Positions 54,417 to 63,517 of a stretch of 64,000 nt of DNA are shown here, piece after piece. The stretch covers positions 3,184 to 67,183 of the forward strand of contig JAKFCW010000044.1 in the NCBI GenBank assembly GCA_036676455.1, written 5' to 3'. Within the stretch, counting starts at the first letter, position 1; the number at the start of each line of letters is the position of its first letter. Origin of the DNA: UBA4093 sp036676455. Lineage in GTDB: Bacteria; Cyanobacteriota; Sericytochromatia; S15B-MN24; UBA4093. A program made the position numbers and the translations under genes. A model generated the notes under the pieces. The model did not search any database, was not told the DNA's origin, and saw only the letters and a list, made by a program, of their open reading frames with translations.

Positions 54417-55667
54417 ATGCCGACGCGCTTCCACCTCTTCATCGCCCTGAGGCACCTCCTGACGCGCCGGCGACAGACCCTGCTGACGGTGCTGGGGGTG
54501 GCCGTGGGGGCCATGATCCTCATCACGACCTTGTCGTTGACCGAGGGGCTCATCACGGACATCGAGGACACGATCATCGAGGCCTCTCCCCACCTGGTCA
54601 TGAAGGCGGAGTCGCTTGCGCCGGCGCGAGAGCGCCTGGTCGACGGGGACCTGGTGGCGCTTCAGCGCCAGGGCCGTCGCGCCGTGCCCGACAAGCTGAA
54701 GAACGGATTCGTCCTGGACCGGCAACTCGCCCGGACCGAAGGCATCGCCGCGACCTCCCCCTACGTGGAGGTTCGCGGGATCCTGCGCTACGGCACCCGT
54801 TTCCGTCCCGTCGTCGCTTCTGGCGTCATGCCGGAGCGCGAAGCGGAGGTCTCCACCCTTGCCGAGAAGATGATCGCGGGCCGCTGGGATGCGCTCAATC
54901 AGTCGTCCGACGGCATCGTCATCGGGCGCCTGCTGGCCAAGAACCTGGGCGTCAATCCGGGAGACCGCGTCCGCCTGGTGGATCCGGAGGGCCGGCTCTG
55001 GAACCTGCGCGTGCTCGGCGTCTTCAAGGCGGGCATCAAGAACATCGACGAGTCGACCGCTTACCTGAATTTGCGTCAAGCCCAGACCATTCGCCGTTTC
55101 GGCAAGGAGACCCTCAGCGGCATCAATGCCCGAGTCTTCGAGCCCCGCAAGGTGGGCCCCGTCGCCGAGAGTCTGCGCGCGAGCGCGGGCCAGCGGGTGG
55201 ATACCTGGGAGGAGACCAACAAGACGGTCCTCGCGAGCTTCCGCCGCAACAACCAGACGACGCTGATTTTGGTCCTCTTCACCTTCATCGTTTCCGGCTT
55301 CGGGATCTCGAACGTGCTCAACACCGTCGTCCTCGAGAAGGTGCGCGACATCGCCGTCCTGAAGTCGCTGGGAGTGACCGGACGCGGCATCACCATGATC
55401 TTCACTCTCGAGGGCCTGCTCATCGGGATCCTGGGGGCTGCGCTCGGAGGCATGCTCGGCTGGGGGCTAAGCACCCTGGTCGCCATGGCCCCGCTGAGCT
55501 ACGGTGACGCCGCCTTCATCCAATCGGGCCGCATCGCCATGGCCCAGGAGCCTTGGTTCTACTGGCTGACGCTGGGATTCTCGATCGTCATCGCGACGGT
55601 CGCGAGCCGGGGGCCAAGCCGCAAGGCAGCCGAGCTGACGCCGGTCGCCATCTTCCGGGGGTACTAG
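54417..55667 (+). CDS. MacB/LolC-type ABC permease 1
   Basis: A 416-residue FtsX-family permease: one N-terminal helix (LLTVLGVAVGAMILITTLSL), a large periplasmic MacB-PCD domain (~45-275), then three C-terminal helices (TLILVLFTFIVSGFGISNVL onward), ending in the typical PSRKAAELTPVAIFRGY. The ATG at 54417 is 1 base after the previous stop with AGGGA upstream. It pairs with the next permease as a heterodimer. Confidence 0.9.
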   Translation: MPTRFHLFIALRHLLTRRRQTLLTVLGVAVGAMILITTLSLTEGLITDIEDTIIEASPHLVMKAESLAPARERLVDGDLVALQRQGRRAVPDKLKNGFVLDRQLARTEGIAATSPYVEVRGILRYGTRFRPVVASGVMPEREAEVSTLAEKMIAGRWDALNQSSDGIVIGRLLAKNLGVNPGDRVRLVDPEGRLWNLRVLGVFKAGIKNIDESTAYLNLRQAQTIRRFGKETLSGINARVFEPRKVGPVAESLRASAGQRVDTWEETNKTVLASFRRNNQTTLILVLFTFIVSGFGISNVLNTVVLEKVRDIAVLKSLGVTGRGITMIFTLEGLLIGILGAALGGMLGWGLSTLVAMAPLSYGDAAFIQSGRIAMAQEPWFYWLTLGFSIVIATVASRGPSRKAAELTPVAIFRGY

Positions 55668-56930
55668 ATGCGCATCGGCTATCTTTTTCCCATCGCCCTC
55701 CGCCACCTCCTGGGACAGCGTCGCCAGACCAGCCTCACGATTGGCGGGGTCGCCGTCGGGGTCACGGTCCTGCTGGTCATCTCGGGCCTCATGAACGGCC
55801 TGCTGGTCAGCTTCACCGAGACGATCGTCGATGCCGCTCCGCACGTGGTGATGACCGGTGAGAAGAGCCAGGCGGAGGACACCTCCAACCTGGCCGCGAA
55901 GGCATGGCCCCAGGCGCTGGTCGGACTCACGAACCGCGGCGAGCCCACGGAGCGTGGGTTCATGCGGGCTTACGCTGAGCGCGAGCGCCAGGCCCGCGAG
56001 ATCCCGGGCCTTGACACGGTCTCGCCGTTCGTCAACAGCCAGGTGATTGCCGCCGGCGGCGCGGAGACCAAGCCTCTGCTGCTGAGCGGCGTCCTGCCGG
56101 ACCGTGAGGAGCGGATCGTCAAGCTGACGCGCCGGGTCAAGGACGGCAGCTTCGAGGCGTTCCGGGCCAATCCGCTGGGCATCTTGCTGGGAACGGCGGC
56201 GGCCAAGGACCTGGACGTGAGCGTGGGCGATCGCCTTCGCCTGATCAGCCCCAGCGGCCGGGTCATCGCCATGCGGGTCGTCGGCACCTACTCCACGGGG
56301 GTCAAGGCCCTCGACGAGAAGGGCTACGTCCACCTGCGTCAGGCCCAGATCCTCGAAGAGCTGGATTCCGGCTCGGTGAGCGGCCTCAGTTTCACGGTGC
56401 AGGACCTCGGCGCCGTCGACGCCATCGCCGCTGCCATGTCGGCCCGGACCGGGCTCAAGGTCTCGACATGGCGCGAAACCAACGCGAACATCATCTCGCT
56501 CTTCAAGACCATCGGCACCATCGCACGCCTCTTGGTGGTCTTCACCATCGTGGTCGCCGGCTTCGGGGTCGCCAACGTCCTCATCACCGTGGTGCTGGGC
56601 AAGAGCCGCGACATCAGCCTGCTGCGCACCATCGGCTTCACCCGCGCCAGGATCCTCGTCCTCTTCCTGATCGAAGGAGGGCTGATCGGCCTGGTTGGAG
56701 CGCTCGGCGGTGCCGCCCTGGGCTTCGTCGTCACCTCGTTGCTCTCTTTGGTCCCGGTGGCGGGCGAGAGCGAGTACGCGGTTCGCAAGACCCTGACCAT
56801 GGATCAAGACCCGCAAACCTACCTGATGACGGCCGTCTTCGCGCTCGTCATCTGCCTGATTGCCAGCGTCGGGCCCGCCCGTCGCGCCAGCCGCCTGCGC
56901 CCGATCGATGTCCTGAGAGGTGAGTCATGA
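55668..56930 (+). CDS. MacB/LolC-type ABC permease 2
   Basis: A 420-residue permease homologous to its neighbour: N-terminal helix (TSLTIGGVAVGVTVLLVISG), periplasmic domain, C-terminal helices (LLVVFTIVVAGFGVANVLIT) and terminal PARRASRLRPIDVLRGES. It starts immediately after the first permease stop, with no gap, and overlaps the ATPase gene (ATGA). The paralogous pair probably arose by tandem duplication. Confidence 0.9.
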   Translation: MRIGYLFPIALRHLLGQRRQTSLTIGGVAVGVTVLLVISGLMNGLLVSFTETIVDAAPHVVMTGEKSQAEDTSNLAAKAWPQALVGLTNRGEPTERGFMRAYAERERQAREIPGLDTVSPFVNSQVIAAGGAETKPLLLSGVLPDREERIVKLTRRVKDGSFEAFRANPLGILLGTAAAKDLDVSVGDRLRLISPSGRVIAMRVVGTYSTGVKALDEKGYVHLRQAQILEELDSGSVSGLSFTVQDLGAVDAIAAAMSARTGLKVSTWRETNANIISLFKTIGTIARLLVVFTIVVAGFGVANVLITVVLGKSRDISLLRTIGFTRARILVLFLIEGGLIGLVGALGGAALGFVVTSLLSLVPVAGESEYAVRKTLTMDQDPQTYLMTAVFALVICLIASVGPARRASRLRPIDVLRGES

Positions 56931-57634
56931 GCCTGATTTCCGTACGCCAGATGAGCAAGGACCTCTTGCTTCCTGGCGCGCCCCCCGCGCCGATCCTGAG
57001 GGACCTGACCTTCGAGATCGAAAAAGGGGAGTTCGTGGCCATCACGGGCCCCAGCGGCTCCGGCAAATCGACCCTGCTGTACCTGCTGGGCGGACTCGAT
57101 CACCCGACCCGGGGCGAGTTGCTCTTCGACGGCGAGGACCTGTCCCGGATGTCGGACGACGAGCTGACCCACAAGCGTAACCGTCAGATCGGCTTCGTCT
57201 ACCAGTTTCACTACCTGCTGCCCGAGTTCTCGGCCCTGGAGAACGTCATGATGCCGCTGCTGGCGTCGGAAGCCATGAGCCGCAAGGAGGCCGCCGCGCG
57301 CGCCGAGGAGGTGCTCACGGCCGTGGGTCTCGCGGACAGGCTGGGGCACCTGCCCAAGCAGCTCTCGGGAGGGCAGCAGCAGCGCGTCAGCATCGCGCGC
57401 GCCCTGGCCAACCACCCGAGCGTGCTATTCGGCGACGAGCCGACCGGCAATCTGGATACGGTCAACACGCAGGCGATTTACGAGTTGCTGCGGGAGCTGA
57501 ATCGCACGACCGGGCAGACGATTGTGATTGTGACGCATGACGAGGCGATCGCCGAGAAGGCCGACCGCCAGATCCAGGTGGTGGACGGCGTCATCGCATT
57601 CGATCAGCGCCGGACCGAGGCGAAACACTGCTAG
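56927..57634 (+). CDS. ABC transporter ATPase (LolD/MacB class)
   Basis: A 235-residue ATP-binding subunit energising the two permeases. Walker A GPSGSGKSTLLYLLGGLD, Q-loop QIGFVYQFHYLLPEF, signature LSGGQQQRVSIARAL, Walker B VLFGDEPTGNLDT and H-loop IVTHDEAIAEKADR are all intact. The family exports lipoproteins, peptides or drugs from the inner membrane; substrate unknown. Last gene of the operon beginning with the MerR gene. Confidence 0.94.
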   Translation: MSLISVRQMSKDLLLPGAPPAPILRDLTFEIEKGEFVAITGPSGSGKSTLLYLLGGLDHPTRGELLFDGEDLSRMSDDELTHKRNRQIGFVYQFHYLLPEFSALENVMMPLLASEAMSRKEAAARAEEVLTAVGLADRLGHLPKQLSGGQQQRVSIARALANHPSVLFGDEPTGNLDTVNTQAIYELLRELNRTTGQTIVIVTHDEAIAEKADRQIQVVDGVIAFDQRRTEAKHC

Positions 57635-57709
57635 CATGAGCGTCTGCGCCGTTGAATGCTGACGGTTAATTTGCGATACTGAGGGCGTCTTCGCTCTCCG
57701 ATACGATTG

Positions 57710-58945
57710 ATGCAAGGATACCGTTTGCGAGCCAGCGAGCCGGAACTCACCAACCTGGAAGCGGAAAACGCGAGGCTTCGTGAACGGGTCGCCGCCCTGG
57801 AGACGCGGGTGGCGAGCCTCGAGGCGTGTGAGAGTGAGACCATGCTGGCTGAATCCCAGCGTCTGGCACGCATCGGCAGCTGGGAATTGGACGTCGCGAC
57901 CCGCCAGCTGACCTGGTCGGAGCAGCAGTTTCGTAACTTCGGGTTCGTGCCGTGCAAGACTCCGATCAACCGGGCGCTCGCCATCGCGCAAGTCGATCCC
58001 CGCGACCTGAAGCGTCACGAGGCGGTAGTGAGCGCTGCCCTCGAGTCGGGCGAAGGCTTTTCCATCCATTACCGGGTCCTCCACCCGGATGGCACGGTAC
58101 TCAACCTCCACAGCATCGGGCGTCCCGTCTTCGATGACCAGGGACGGCTCATCAAGTTCGTTGGGACCAGCCAGGACGTCACCGAGCGAATCCAGCTCGA
58201 GGACCAGCTACGCGACCAGTACAAGCAGCTCGTGAAGCTCGACCAGCTCAAGAGCAATTTCGTCAACTCGGTCACCCATGAGCTCCGGACTCCTTTGACC
58301 AGCATCATGGGTTATGCCGAGTTCCTCGAGGATGAAATTGGCGGACCGATCACCGCCGAGCAGCGCGTCTTCCTCGATCAAATCCAGCATGGAGCCAGGA
58401 GACTCGAGTACCTGCTCAACGATCTGCTCGACTTTGCCCGCCTGGAGGCCGGCACCTTCACGCTGAAGCTTGCGCCCGCCGATCTTTGCGCCCGGATCGT
58501 CGAGGTGATAGCGAGCCTGAAGCCCCAGGCCGACGCCTCTCGGCTCGTGGTCGAGCTCTTCTTGCCTGACCCCCCGCTGGAGCTAGACATGGACGCCCAG
58601 CGCATCGGTCAGGTCCTGACCAATCTTCTCTCCAATGCGCTCAAGTTCTCACCCGTGGGTGGCACGATCACTGTCTCGGCTTGCCGGCAAGGCGAGCGGG
58701 TCCGCTGCGAAATCCGGGACCACGGGCCGGGCATCACTGAAGAGGACATGCCAAGGTTGTTCCAGCGCTTCTCGCAGTTGGAGGAGGGCGTGCGGATGGG
58801 CAAGGGGACGGGGCTTGGACTTTCTATCAGCAAGGCCCTCGTCGAGGCCCACGGCGGGGCCATCGGGGTATCCAGCACGCCCGGAGTGGGTAGCACCTTC
58901 TGGTTCGAACTCCCCGTCCAGCCTCACCAGGCGCAGGGGCGGTAG
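57710..58945 (+). CDS. PAS-domain sensor histidine kinase
   Basis: A 411-residue soluble kinase. An N-terminal leucine-heptad coiled coil (LEAENARLRERVAALETRVA), PAS/PAC (residues ~50-165, FSIHYRVLHPDGTVLNLH), HisKA with FVNSVTHELRTPLTSIMGYA near residue 190, HATPase with IGQVLTNLLSNALKFSPVGG, DHGPGITEEDMPRLFQRFSQ and KGTGLGLSISKALVEAHGG. No adjacent response regulator. A TTG at 57707 directly precedes the chosen ATG. Its 3' end overlaps the convergent SDR gene by 22 bases. Confidence 0.92.
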   Translation: MQGYRLRASEPELTNLEAENARLRERVAALETRVASLEACESETMLAESQRLARIGSWELDVATRQLTWSEQQFRNFGFVPCKTPINRALAIAQVDPRDLKRHEAVVSAALESGEGFSIHYRVLHPDGTVLNLHSIGRPVFDDQGRLIKFVGTSQDVTERIQLEDQLRDQYKQLVKLDQLKSNFVNSVTHELRTPLTSIMGYAEFLEDEIGGPITAEQRVFLDQIQHGARRLEYLLNDLLDFARLEAGTFTLKLAPADLCARIVEVIASLKPQADASRLVVELFLPDPPLELDMDAQRIGQVLTNLLSNALKFSPVGGTITVSACRQGERVRCEIRDHGPGITEEDMPRLFQRFSQLEEGVRMGKGTGLGLSISKALVEAHGGAIGVSSTPGVGSTFWFELPVQPHQAQGR

Positions 58946-60318
58946 TCCTTCAGGAAGACCCCGAAGAACGGGGTTTCCGGCTGGCTGACACCCTGGGCGA
59001 CGGGATGGTAGATCCTCGAGGCACCGTCGATGATGTCGAGCGGCGGAAAGAACCCTCGTTCGCCCTGCCCTTTCTCGCGCTTGGGGGTCGGGTTCTCGTC
59101 GGTGACCCAGCCCGTATCGACGCTCGTCATGTAGATGCCGTCACGCGCGAAATCCTCGCCGGAGGTGCGCGTCATCATGTTCAAGGCGGCCTTCGCCATA
59201 TTGGTATGTGGGTGGTAGACCGTCTTGTGGCGGTTGAACTGCCCTTCCATGGCCGAGACGTTGACGATGAAGCGCCGCGCGAACGGGGAGCGGAGCATCA
59301 ACGGCTTCAGGCGGCTATTCAGCAAGAACGGCGCGGTCACGTTGATCAGCTGCACCTCGAGCATCTCGGGGGCGCTGACCTCATCGAGGCGCAGCATCCA
59401 GCTGTTGCTGGAACGCGAATCCATGCGTTCCTCGTTGTCCACGAAGCGATCGACGGCCATCACATCCTTCAGCGCAGGCAGCACCGTCGTTCCCTCCGTG
59501 AGCGCGAGGGTTGAGGACTGCGGCGCCTCCTGAGCGACCAAGCGGCGAGCCTCCAGCGGCAGGGCCTCCATGGGACGCTGCTCCTGGGCGATCAGCTCCG
59601 AGTAGAAGCCTTGCGGGCGCCGGACGGTCTGGGCCGCGTTGTGGATCACGATTTCGAGCGAGGACAGCGTCTGCGAAAGATGCTGGGCGAACGCCTCGAC
59701 GGCCGGGATGTTCCGCAGGTCGAGGCCGTAGACCTGCAAGCGGTGCAGCCACTCGGCGGAGTCGGGCTCGGCGTGGAGACGCTTGGCGGCGGCGTAGGGA
59801 AAGCGGGTCGTGACGATCACGTGGGCGCCGTCGCGCAGCAGGCGCAGCACGGTCTGGTGACCGATCTTCACGCGTCCGCCCGTCACCAGCGCGGTTTGCC
59901 CCGTGAGGTCGGCGCGCAGGTGCCGCATCTGGAAATTGAAGGCGGCACAGGACGGGCAGAGCAGGTGGTAGAACGGATGGACCTCGGTGAAGCTCGCCTT
60001 GCAGACGTAGCAATTCTCAGGCTTGTTGAGGGTTCTGGCCACGGGGCTCGCAGCCGGAAGCAACGGCGTCTCGGCAGGCAGGGCATCGCGCTGGATCTTC
60101 ACCATGGCCGTGGAGGCCTGCATGGCGCGATCTTCCTGTTCGAGGCGCTGCCGCTCGACCTTCCGGTCATGGTGCTTGCCTTCGCGGTAGATCTTCGAAA
60201 TCAGGCTGTTAAAGCGAAGACTACGGGGCATGGCGCCCCCCGCATCCGCGAATCGTTGCAAGACGCTGAGACAGGTTTCCATCTCGGCGGGAGAAATGCT
60301 ATCCAGGGGCTCCTCCAT
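58924..60318 (-). CDS. SDR oxidoreductase with N-terminal zinc-ribbon extension
   Basis: A 464-residue protein. The N-terminal ~130 residues are non-SDR, with a helical segment and a CxxC pair (ENCYVCKASF and LLCPSCAAFNF, ~20 residues apart) likely binding zinc. A Rossmann SDR follows: TALVTGGRVKIGHQTVLRLL (cofactor), VIHNAAQTVRRP, and IVNVSAMEGQF. The active-site region reads HPHTNMAKAALNMM, with Thr rather than Tyr four residues before the Lys. The 45 residues around 285-330 are an insertion. Substrate unknown. Confidence 0.8.
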   Translation of the reverse strand: MEEPLDSISPAEMETCLSVLQRFADAGGAMPRSLRFNSLISKIYREGKHHDRKVERQRLEQEDRAMQASTAMVKIQRDALPAETPLLPAASPVARTLNKPENCYVCKASFTEVHPFYHLLCPSCAAFNFQMRHLRADLTGQTALVTGGRVKIGHQTVLRLLRDGAHVIVTTRFPYAAAKRLHAEPDSAEWLHRLQVYGLDLRNIPAVEAFAQHLSQTLSSLEIVIHNAAQTVRRPQGFYSELIAQEQRPMEALPLEARRLVAQEAPQSSTLALTEGTTVLPALKDVMAVDRFVDNEERMDSRSSNSWMLRLDEVSAPEMLEVQLINVTAPFLLNSRLKPLMLRSPFARRFIVNVSAMEGQFNRHKTVYHPHTNMAKAALNMMTRTSGEDFARDGIYMTSVDTGWVTDENPTPKREKGQGERGFFPPLDIIDGASRIYHPVAQGVSQPETPFFGVFLKDYRPCAW

Positions 60319-60324
60319 TCCATC

Positions 60325-60478
60325 TAAATAGCGTTGCGTTGACTTGAGACACTTGACCTGGAAACGCTATTCAAGGGTTCTACTCCAATATGCCGCGGAT
60401 GATGGGAGGATCGGTATCGACTTCAATCAAGGGTTGTAACCCACGCTCCCTGTATCACATCAGTGCGACGCTATTTAG
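60325..60478. promoter_or_regulatory. AT-richer non-coding stretch with inverted repeat
   Basis: The gap 60319-60748 is visibly less GC-rich than its surroundings and holds no convincing gene. AAATAGCGTTGC (near 60326) and GCGACGCTATTT (near 60465) form an inverted repeat about 130 bases apart, and a related ACGCTATT lies between them near 60364. They could be sites for a regulator of the upstream SDR gene or ends of a decayed element; nothing else was recognised. Confidence 0.35.
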
Positions 60479-60748
60479 TACCATATCAAGTTAAGTCTAA
60501 ACGCGCCTCCCCTGTCCCCGCTAGAGGGGTTCCGGTTTTTTGGGCACAATGTAAGCGATACTTTGGAGTCCAAGGAGGTCATCGTCGACTGCAAAGCTTC
60601 AGGCCTACCGATCCCGGCTCTCTCGCCGGGAAATCTTGCCCCGAGGCAGCGGTCGGCTCTAAAAAGGCAGGATTCGCAGGTGAGGCAACACAACCGATAT
60701 TATTAAACGACGCCAGACCCTTTACATGACAAAATTCCTGCAATTAGG

Positions 60749-61330
60749 ATGGGTAATTATCGAGGACTCGCAGGTTCCACCAGGTCCAGCATGCTAAAAG
60801 TATATTTCAACAGGAAATTCTCCGCATTCATCGCAGCAGCTAGCCTGGCGATAGTGGGCTTTTGCTTGCTAGGTTTGAGGAACTTCGGCCCAGATCTTCC
60901 CCTTTGGCCAACCCTCTTCATCGGCCTCATGGTGCCAATCGGGATTTACGGCTTCATCGTTGGTGTTCGCCAACTACTGCATCCGCCACTCATGTTTTCC
61001 GCCGATCGTCGTGGGGTAACCATCCACTACAACGCCGACCGCCGGGTTTATGGCGGCCCTGGGGTGTTTCTGCCCTGGGAAATCGTTGGCAAGCTCGAAC
61101 TCATCTAGGTTCCTGTCCGAGATCATCACGTGGCCTGGGTCATCCGGTGCGCCCTGACCGCCCCGCCCCCCTTCCCGGTGCAGGCACATAGTGTCGTCTG
61201 GATCCCGTCTTGGAAGGAGCAGACCTTTTGCCTGGATGCCTACACGGGGACGGTCGCCATGCAAGATCTGCTTGATAGGCTACGCTCTCTGCAAAAGGCA
61301 GCCCTGGGGAGTGGAAGAACAAAGAATTAA
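60749..61330 (+). pseudogene. Interrupted small membrane-protein gene (in-frame TAG)
   Basis: One continuous reading frame broken by a TAG at 61106-61108. The first part (119 codons) has two membrane helices (FSAFIAAASLAIVGFCLLGL and LWPTLFIGLMVPIGIYGFIV) and a cytosolic PH-like strand segment ending GVFLPWEIVGKLELI. The same frame continues after the stop with VPVRDHHVAWVIRCALTAPP and CLDAYTGTVAMQDLLDRLRS to a TAA at 61328. A single CAG-to-TAG change would explain it. The start may be 60749 or the ATG at 60791. The pattern resembles small two-helix proteins with a C-terminal PH-like domain; no firm family. Confidence 0.6.
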
Positions 61331-61371
61331 ACGGACCGCTCGTTTTGGCGTCAGGTCACCAGGAGAAAAGC

Positions 61372-61406
61372 CAAGCCCGTCGACTGTGTTGCAGACGACG
61401 GGCTTG
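61372..61406. terminator. Terminator hairpin between convergent genes
   Basis: CAAGCCCGTCG pairs with CGACGGGCTTG around a 13-base loop, between the interrupted gene (plus) and the DUF885 gene (minus). Confidence 0.7.
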
Positions 61407-61468
61407 TAGCGTGCTTGGCGGGATTCTTACTTCCAGTACACGTTCTTGGGCATTGGAAATCGCTCCCG

Positions 61469-63268
61469 CTAGCGGGACTGTTGCTCCATCCACTCGACCA
61501 TCCGCTTCTCAAGGATGTCGAGCGGCAAGGCTCCCTGGCTCAGGAGCGCGTGGTGGAACTCGCGAAGGTTGAACTTGCTGCCGAGCTTCGCGGCCGCACG
61601 CGTGCGCAGGTCCTTGATCGACAGTTCGCCCACCTTGTACGAGAGGGCTTGGCCCGGGTTGCCGAGGTAGCGGTCCACCTCGTTGGTGGCTTCCAACTCG
61701 GTCTTGGCGGCGTTCGATAGGAAGAAGGCGATCGCCTTCTTCCTATCCCAGCCCTCATGATGCAGTCCGGTGTCGAGCACCAGGCGCAGGGCCCGCCGCA
61801 TCTCCATGTTGAGCTTGCCGAAGCGGATGTAGGGATCCTCGTAAAGGCCGAGTTCCTCGCCCAACGACTCCGAGTAGAGGCCCCAGCCCTCGATGTAGGC
61901 GGTATACCCTCCGAAACGCCGGAAATCCGGCAGCTCGCTCAGCTCCTGGGCCAGCGCGATCTGCAGGTGATGGCCGGGCACGGTCTCGTGGAGTAGAAGC
62001 GGCGCCATTTCGTAGGTGGGCCGTTCCTCGGACTTGTAGAGGTTGACGTAGAAGGTTCCGGGGCGTGAACCATCAGGTGAAGGCCCCATGTAATAGGCGG
62101 CGCTCGAGTTGGGGGCGAGATCCGCGGGGATCGGCTCGATGGCATACGGAGCGCGCGGGAGGACCTTGAAGAGCTTCGGCAGCAGGGGATCGATCCGGCG
62201 CGAGAGCGCACGGTACTCCATCAGGAGGGCGTCCGCATCGGCGCGGAAGTACTGCTTCTGGCTCTTCATGTAGGCGAAGAACTCACCGAGCGAACCCTTG
62301 AACCCGACCTCGGCCATGATGGCTTCCATCTCGCTCCGGATTCGCTTGACCTCGCTGAGGCCGAGCTGGTGGATGCGTGACGGGGACATGTCGGTGGTCG
62401 TGTAGTACCGGGCGTAGTACGCGTAGAGGTCCTTGCCTCCAGGCAGATGGCTCAGGCCCACCGTCTCCGTGCTGGCAGGCATGTACTCGCGGGTGAAGAC
62501 TCCCTCGAACTTCCGGTAGGCGGGAATGACGCGCTCTTGGATGGCGGCGCTGGCCTGCTGCCGCAAGCGCTTCTGCTCGGCGGCGGGGATGCTTGCAGGC
62601 ATCTTGATGAAGGGCTTGTAGAACGGGCTTTCCTCGGGAGACTTCGGCATTTGCAGCGCGAGCTGCGACGGGATGCGGCTCATGATGGCCTTGGAGGGCA
62701 TGACGCCGGCAGCCTTGCCTTCTTGCATGAGGGAGAGCGTCTGATCCATGTAGGCAGGCAAGGCCCGCATGCGCGCGATCCAGTCCTCGAAGTCCTGGAC
62801 CGTCTCGAAACGGATGAAGTCCGCGATGTCATGGGCGGCGTGAATGCCGTCGCGATGACTCAAGGGCATCCGCTCGGCCCCGAGGGCGCTTTGCTCGATC
62901 AGCAGGGCGACTTCCCGCTCGAAGAGGTCGTAGTTGAGCTGATCGTCGGCATCGAGCCGATTCCGGTCGATCGCCCTCAGGCGCTTGAGGGTCTCCTGGT
63001 AGTGCTTGGCGCGGGCCTGCCGGGCCGCGGCGCTGACGTCTCTCCATTTTCCGTTGAAGCGGTAGTCCCCCTGGACCGAGGCCCAGAGAGGGTCCTGGGT
63101 CATCGTGTAGTCCCACTCGCTCTTGAAGAGGGCGTGAAGCGCTTCATGGGCCGACTTGGCCTGGGCGGCGGCCTTGGGCTCGGCCGGAGCGGCGCCGGCG
63201 GGCACGATGGGAGCGGCGACGGATCCGACGGCCAGGATGCCGGCCAGCAGGTAGGATGGAAGCCTCAA
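61469..63268 (-). CDS. Secreted DUF885 family putative hydrolase/peptidase
   Basis: About 599 residues, with an N-terminal signal (LLAGILAVGSVAAPIVPAGA, cleavage near AGAAPA). DUF885 proteins are predicted zinc metallopeptidases. The gluzincin-like LLLHETVPGHHLQIAL near residue 430 and a downstream EGWGLYSESLGEELGLY provide the metal and catalytic residues. RIPSQLALQMPKSPEESPFY and the C-terminal AAAKLGSKFNLREFHHALLS fit. I prefer the TTG at 63268, preceded by AAAGGGA, over a TTG at 63292 with no ribosome-binding site. Confidence 0.85.
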   Translation of the reverse strand: MRLPSYLLAGILAVGSVAAPIVPAGAAPAEPKAAAQAKSAHEALHALFKSEWDYTMTQDPLWASVQGDYRFNGKWRDVSAAARQARAKHYQETLKRLRAIDRNRLDADDQLNYDLFEREVALLIEQSALGAERMPLSHRDGIHAAHDIADFIRFETVQDFEDWIARMRALPAYMDQTLSLMQEGKAAGVMPSKAIMSRIPSQLALQMPKSPEESPFYKPFIKMPASIPAAEQKRLRQQASAAIQERVIPAYRKFEGVFTREYMPASTETVGLSHLPGGKDLYAYYARYYTTTDMSPSRIHQLGLSEVKRIRSEMEAIMAEVGFKGSLGEFFAYMKSQKQYFRADADALLMEYRALSRRIDPLLPKLFKVLPRAPYAIEPIPADLAPNSSAAYYMGPSPDGSRPGTFYVNLYKSEERPTYEMAPLLLHETVPGHHLQIALAQELSELPDFRRFGGYTAYIEGWGLYSESLGEELGLYEDPYIRFGKLNMEMRRALRLVLDTGLHHEGWDRKKAIAFFLSNAAKTELEATNEVDRYLGNPGQALSYKVGELSIKDLRTRAAAKLGSKFNLREFHHALLSQGALPLDILEKRMVEWMEQQSR

Positions 63269-63379
63269 GATGGTAATCCCTTTCTGACTCAACGCTTGCT
63301 TGATTCATTATGAGCGGGTTCGTTGCCGCTGCCAAGCATCGAAGATGCACGGGTTCAGGGTGTCGCTGATACCTCTCGC

Positions 63380-63408
63380 TTGACAGCATCCACCCACGTC
63401 GCTATGCT
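63380..63408 (+). promoter_or_regulatory. Strong promoter of the rsgA leader
   Basis: Perfect TTGACA (63380-63385), 17-base spacer, TATGCT (63403-63408). Transcription would start near 63415, leaving a leader of about 150 bases before rsgA. Confidence 0.85.
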
Positions 63409-63439
63409 GAGCGGGCAATTTATGAAAGGAGGGACGCTC

Positions 63440-63517
63440 ATGCCAACTCAACTGATGACGGTCCTTGTGTCGACCGGTTCCATTCGCCCATCGTCGCAGG
63501 CGTCCCTGAAGCCTTAG
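63440..63517 (+). CDS. 25-codon leader peptide upstream of rsgA
   Basis: Reads MPTQLMTVLVSTGSIRPSSQ then ASLKP and stop. A strong GGAGGG ribosome-binding site lies 6 bases before the ATG, only about 25 bases into the transcript. The ORF ends inside the first hairpin described at 63495-63554. Short length, strong initiation site and position point to a translated regulatory leader rather than a functional protein. Confidence 0.65.
   Translation: MPTQLMTVLVSTGSIRPSSQASLKP

Noticed and set aside
60463..60729. An 88-codon plus-strand frame in the AT-richer gap
   Set aside because: No ribosome-binding site, no recognisable protein features, biased composition; treated as non-coding.
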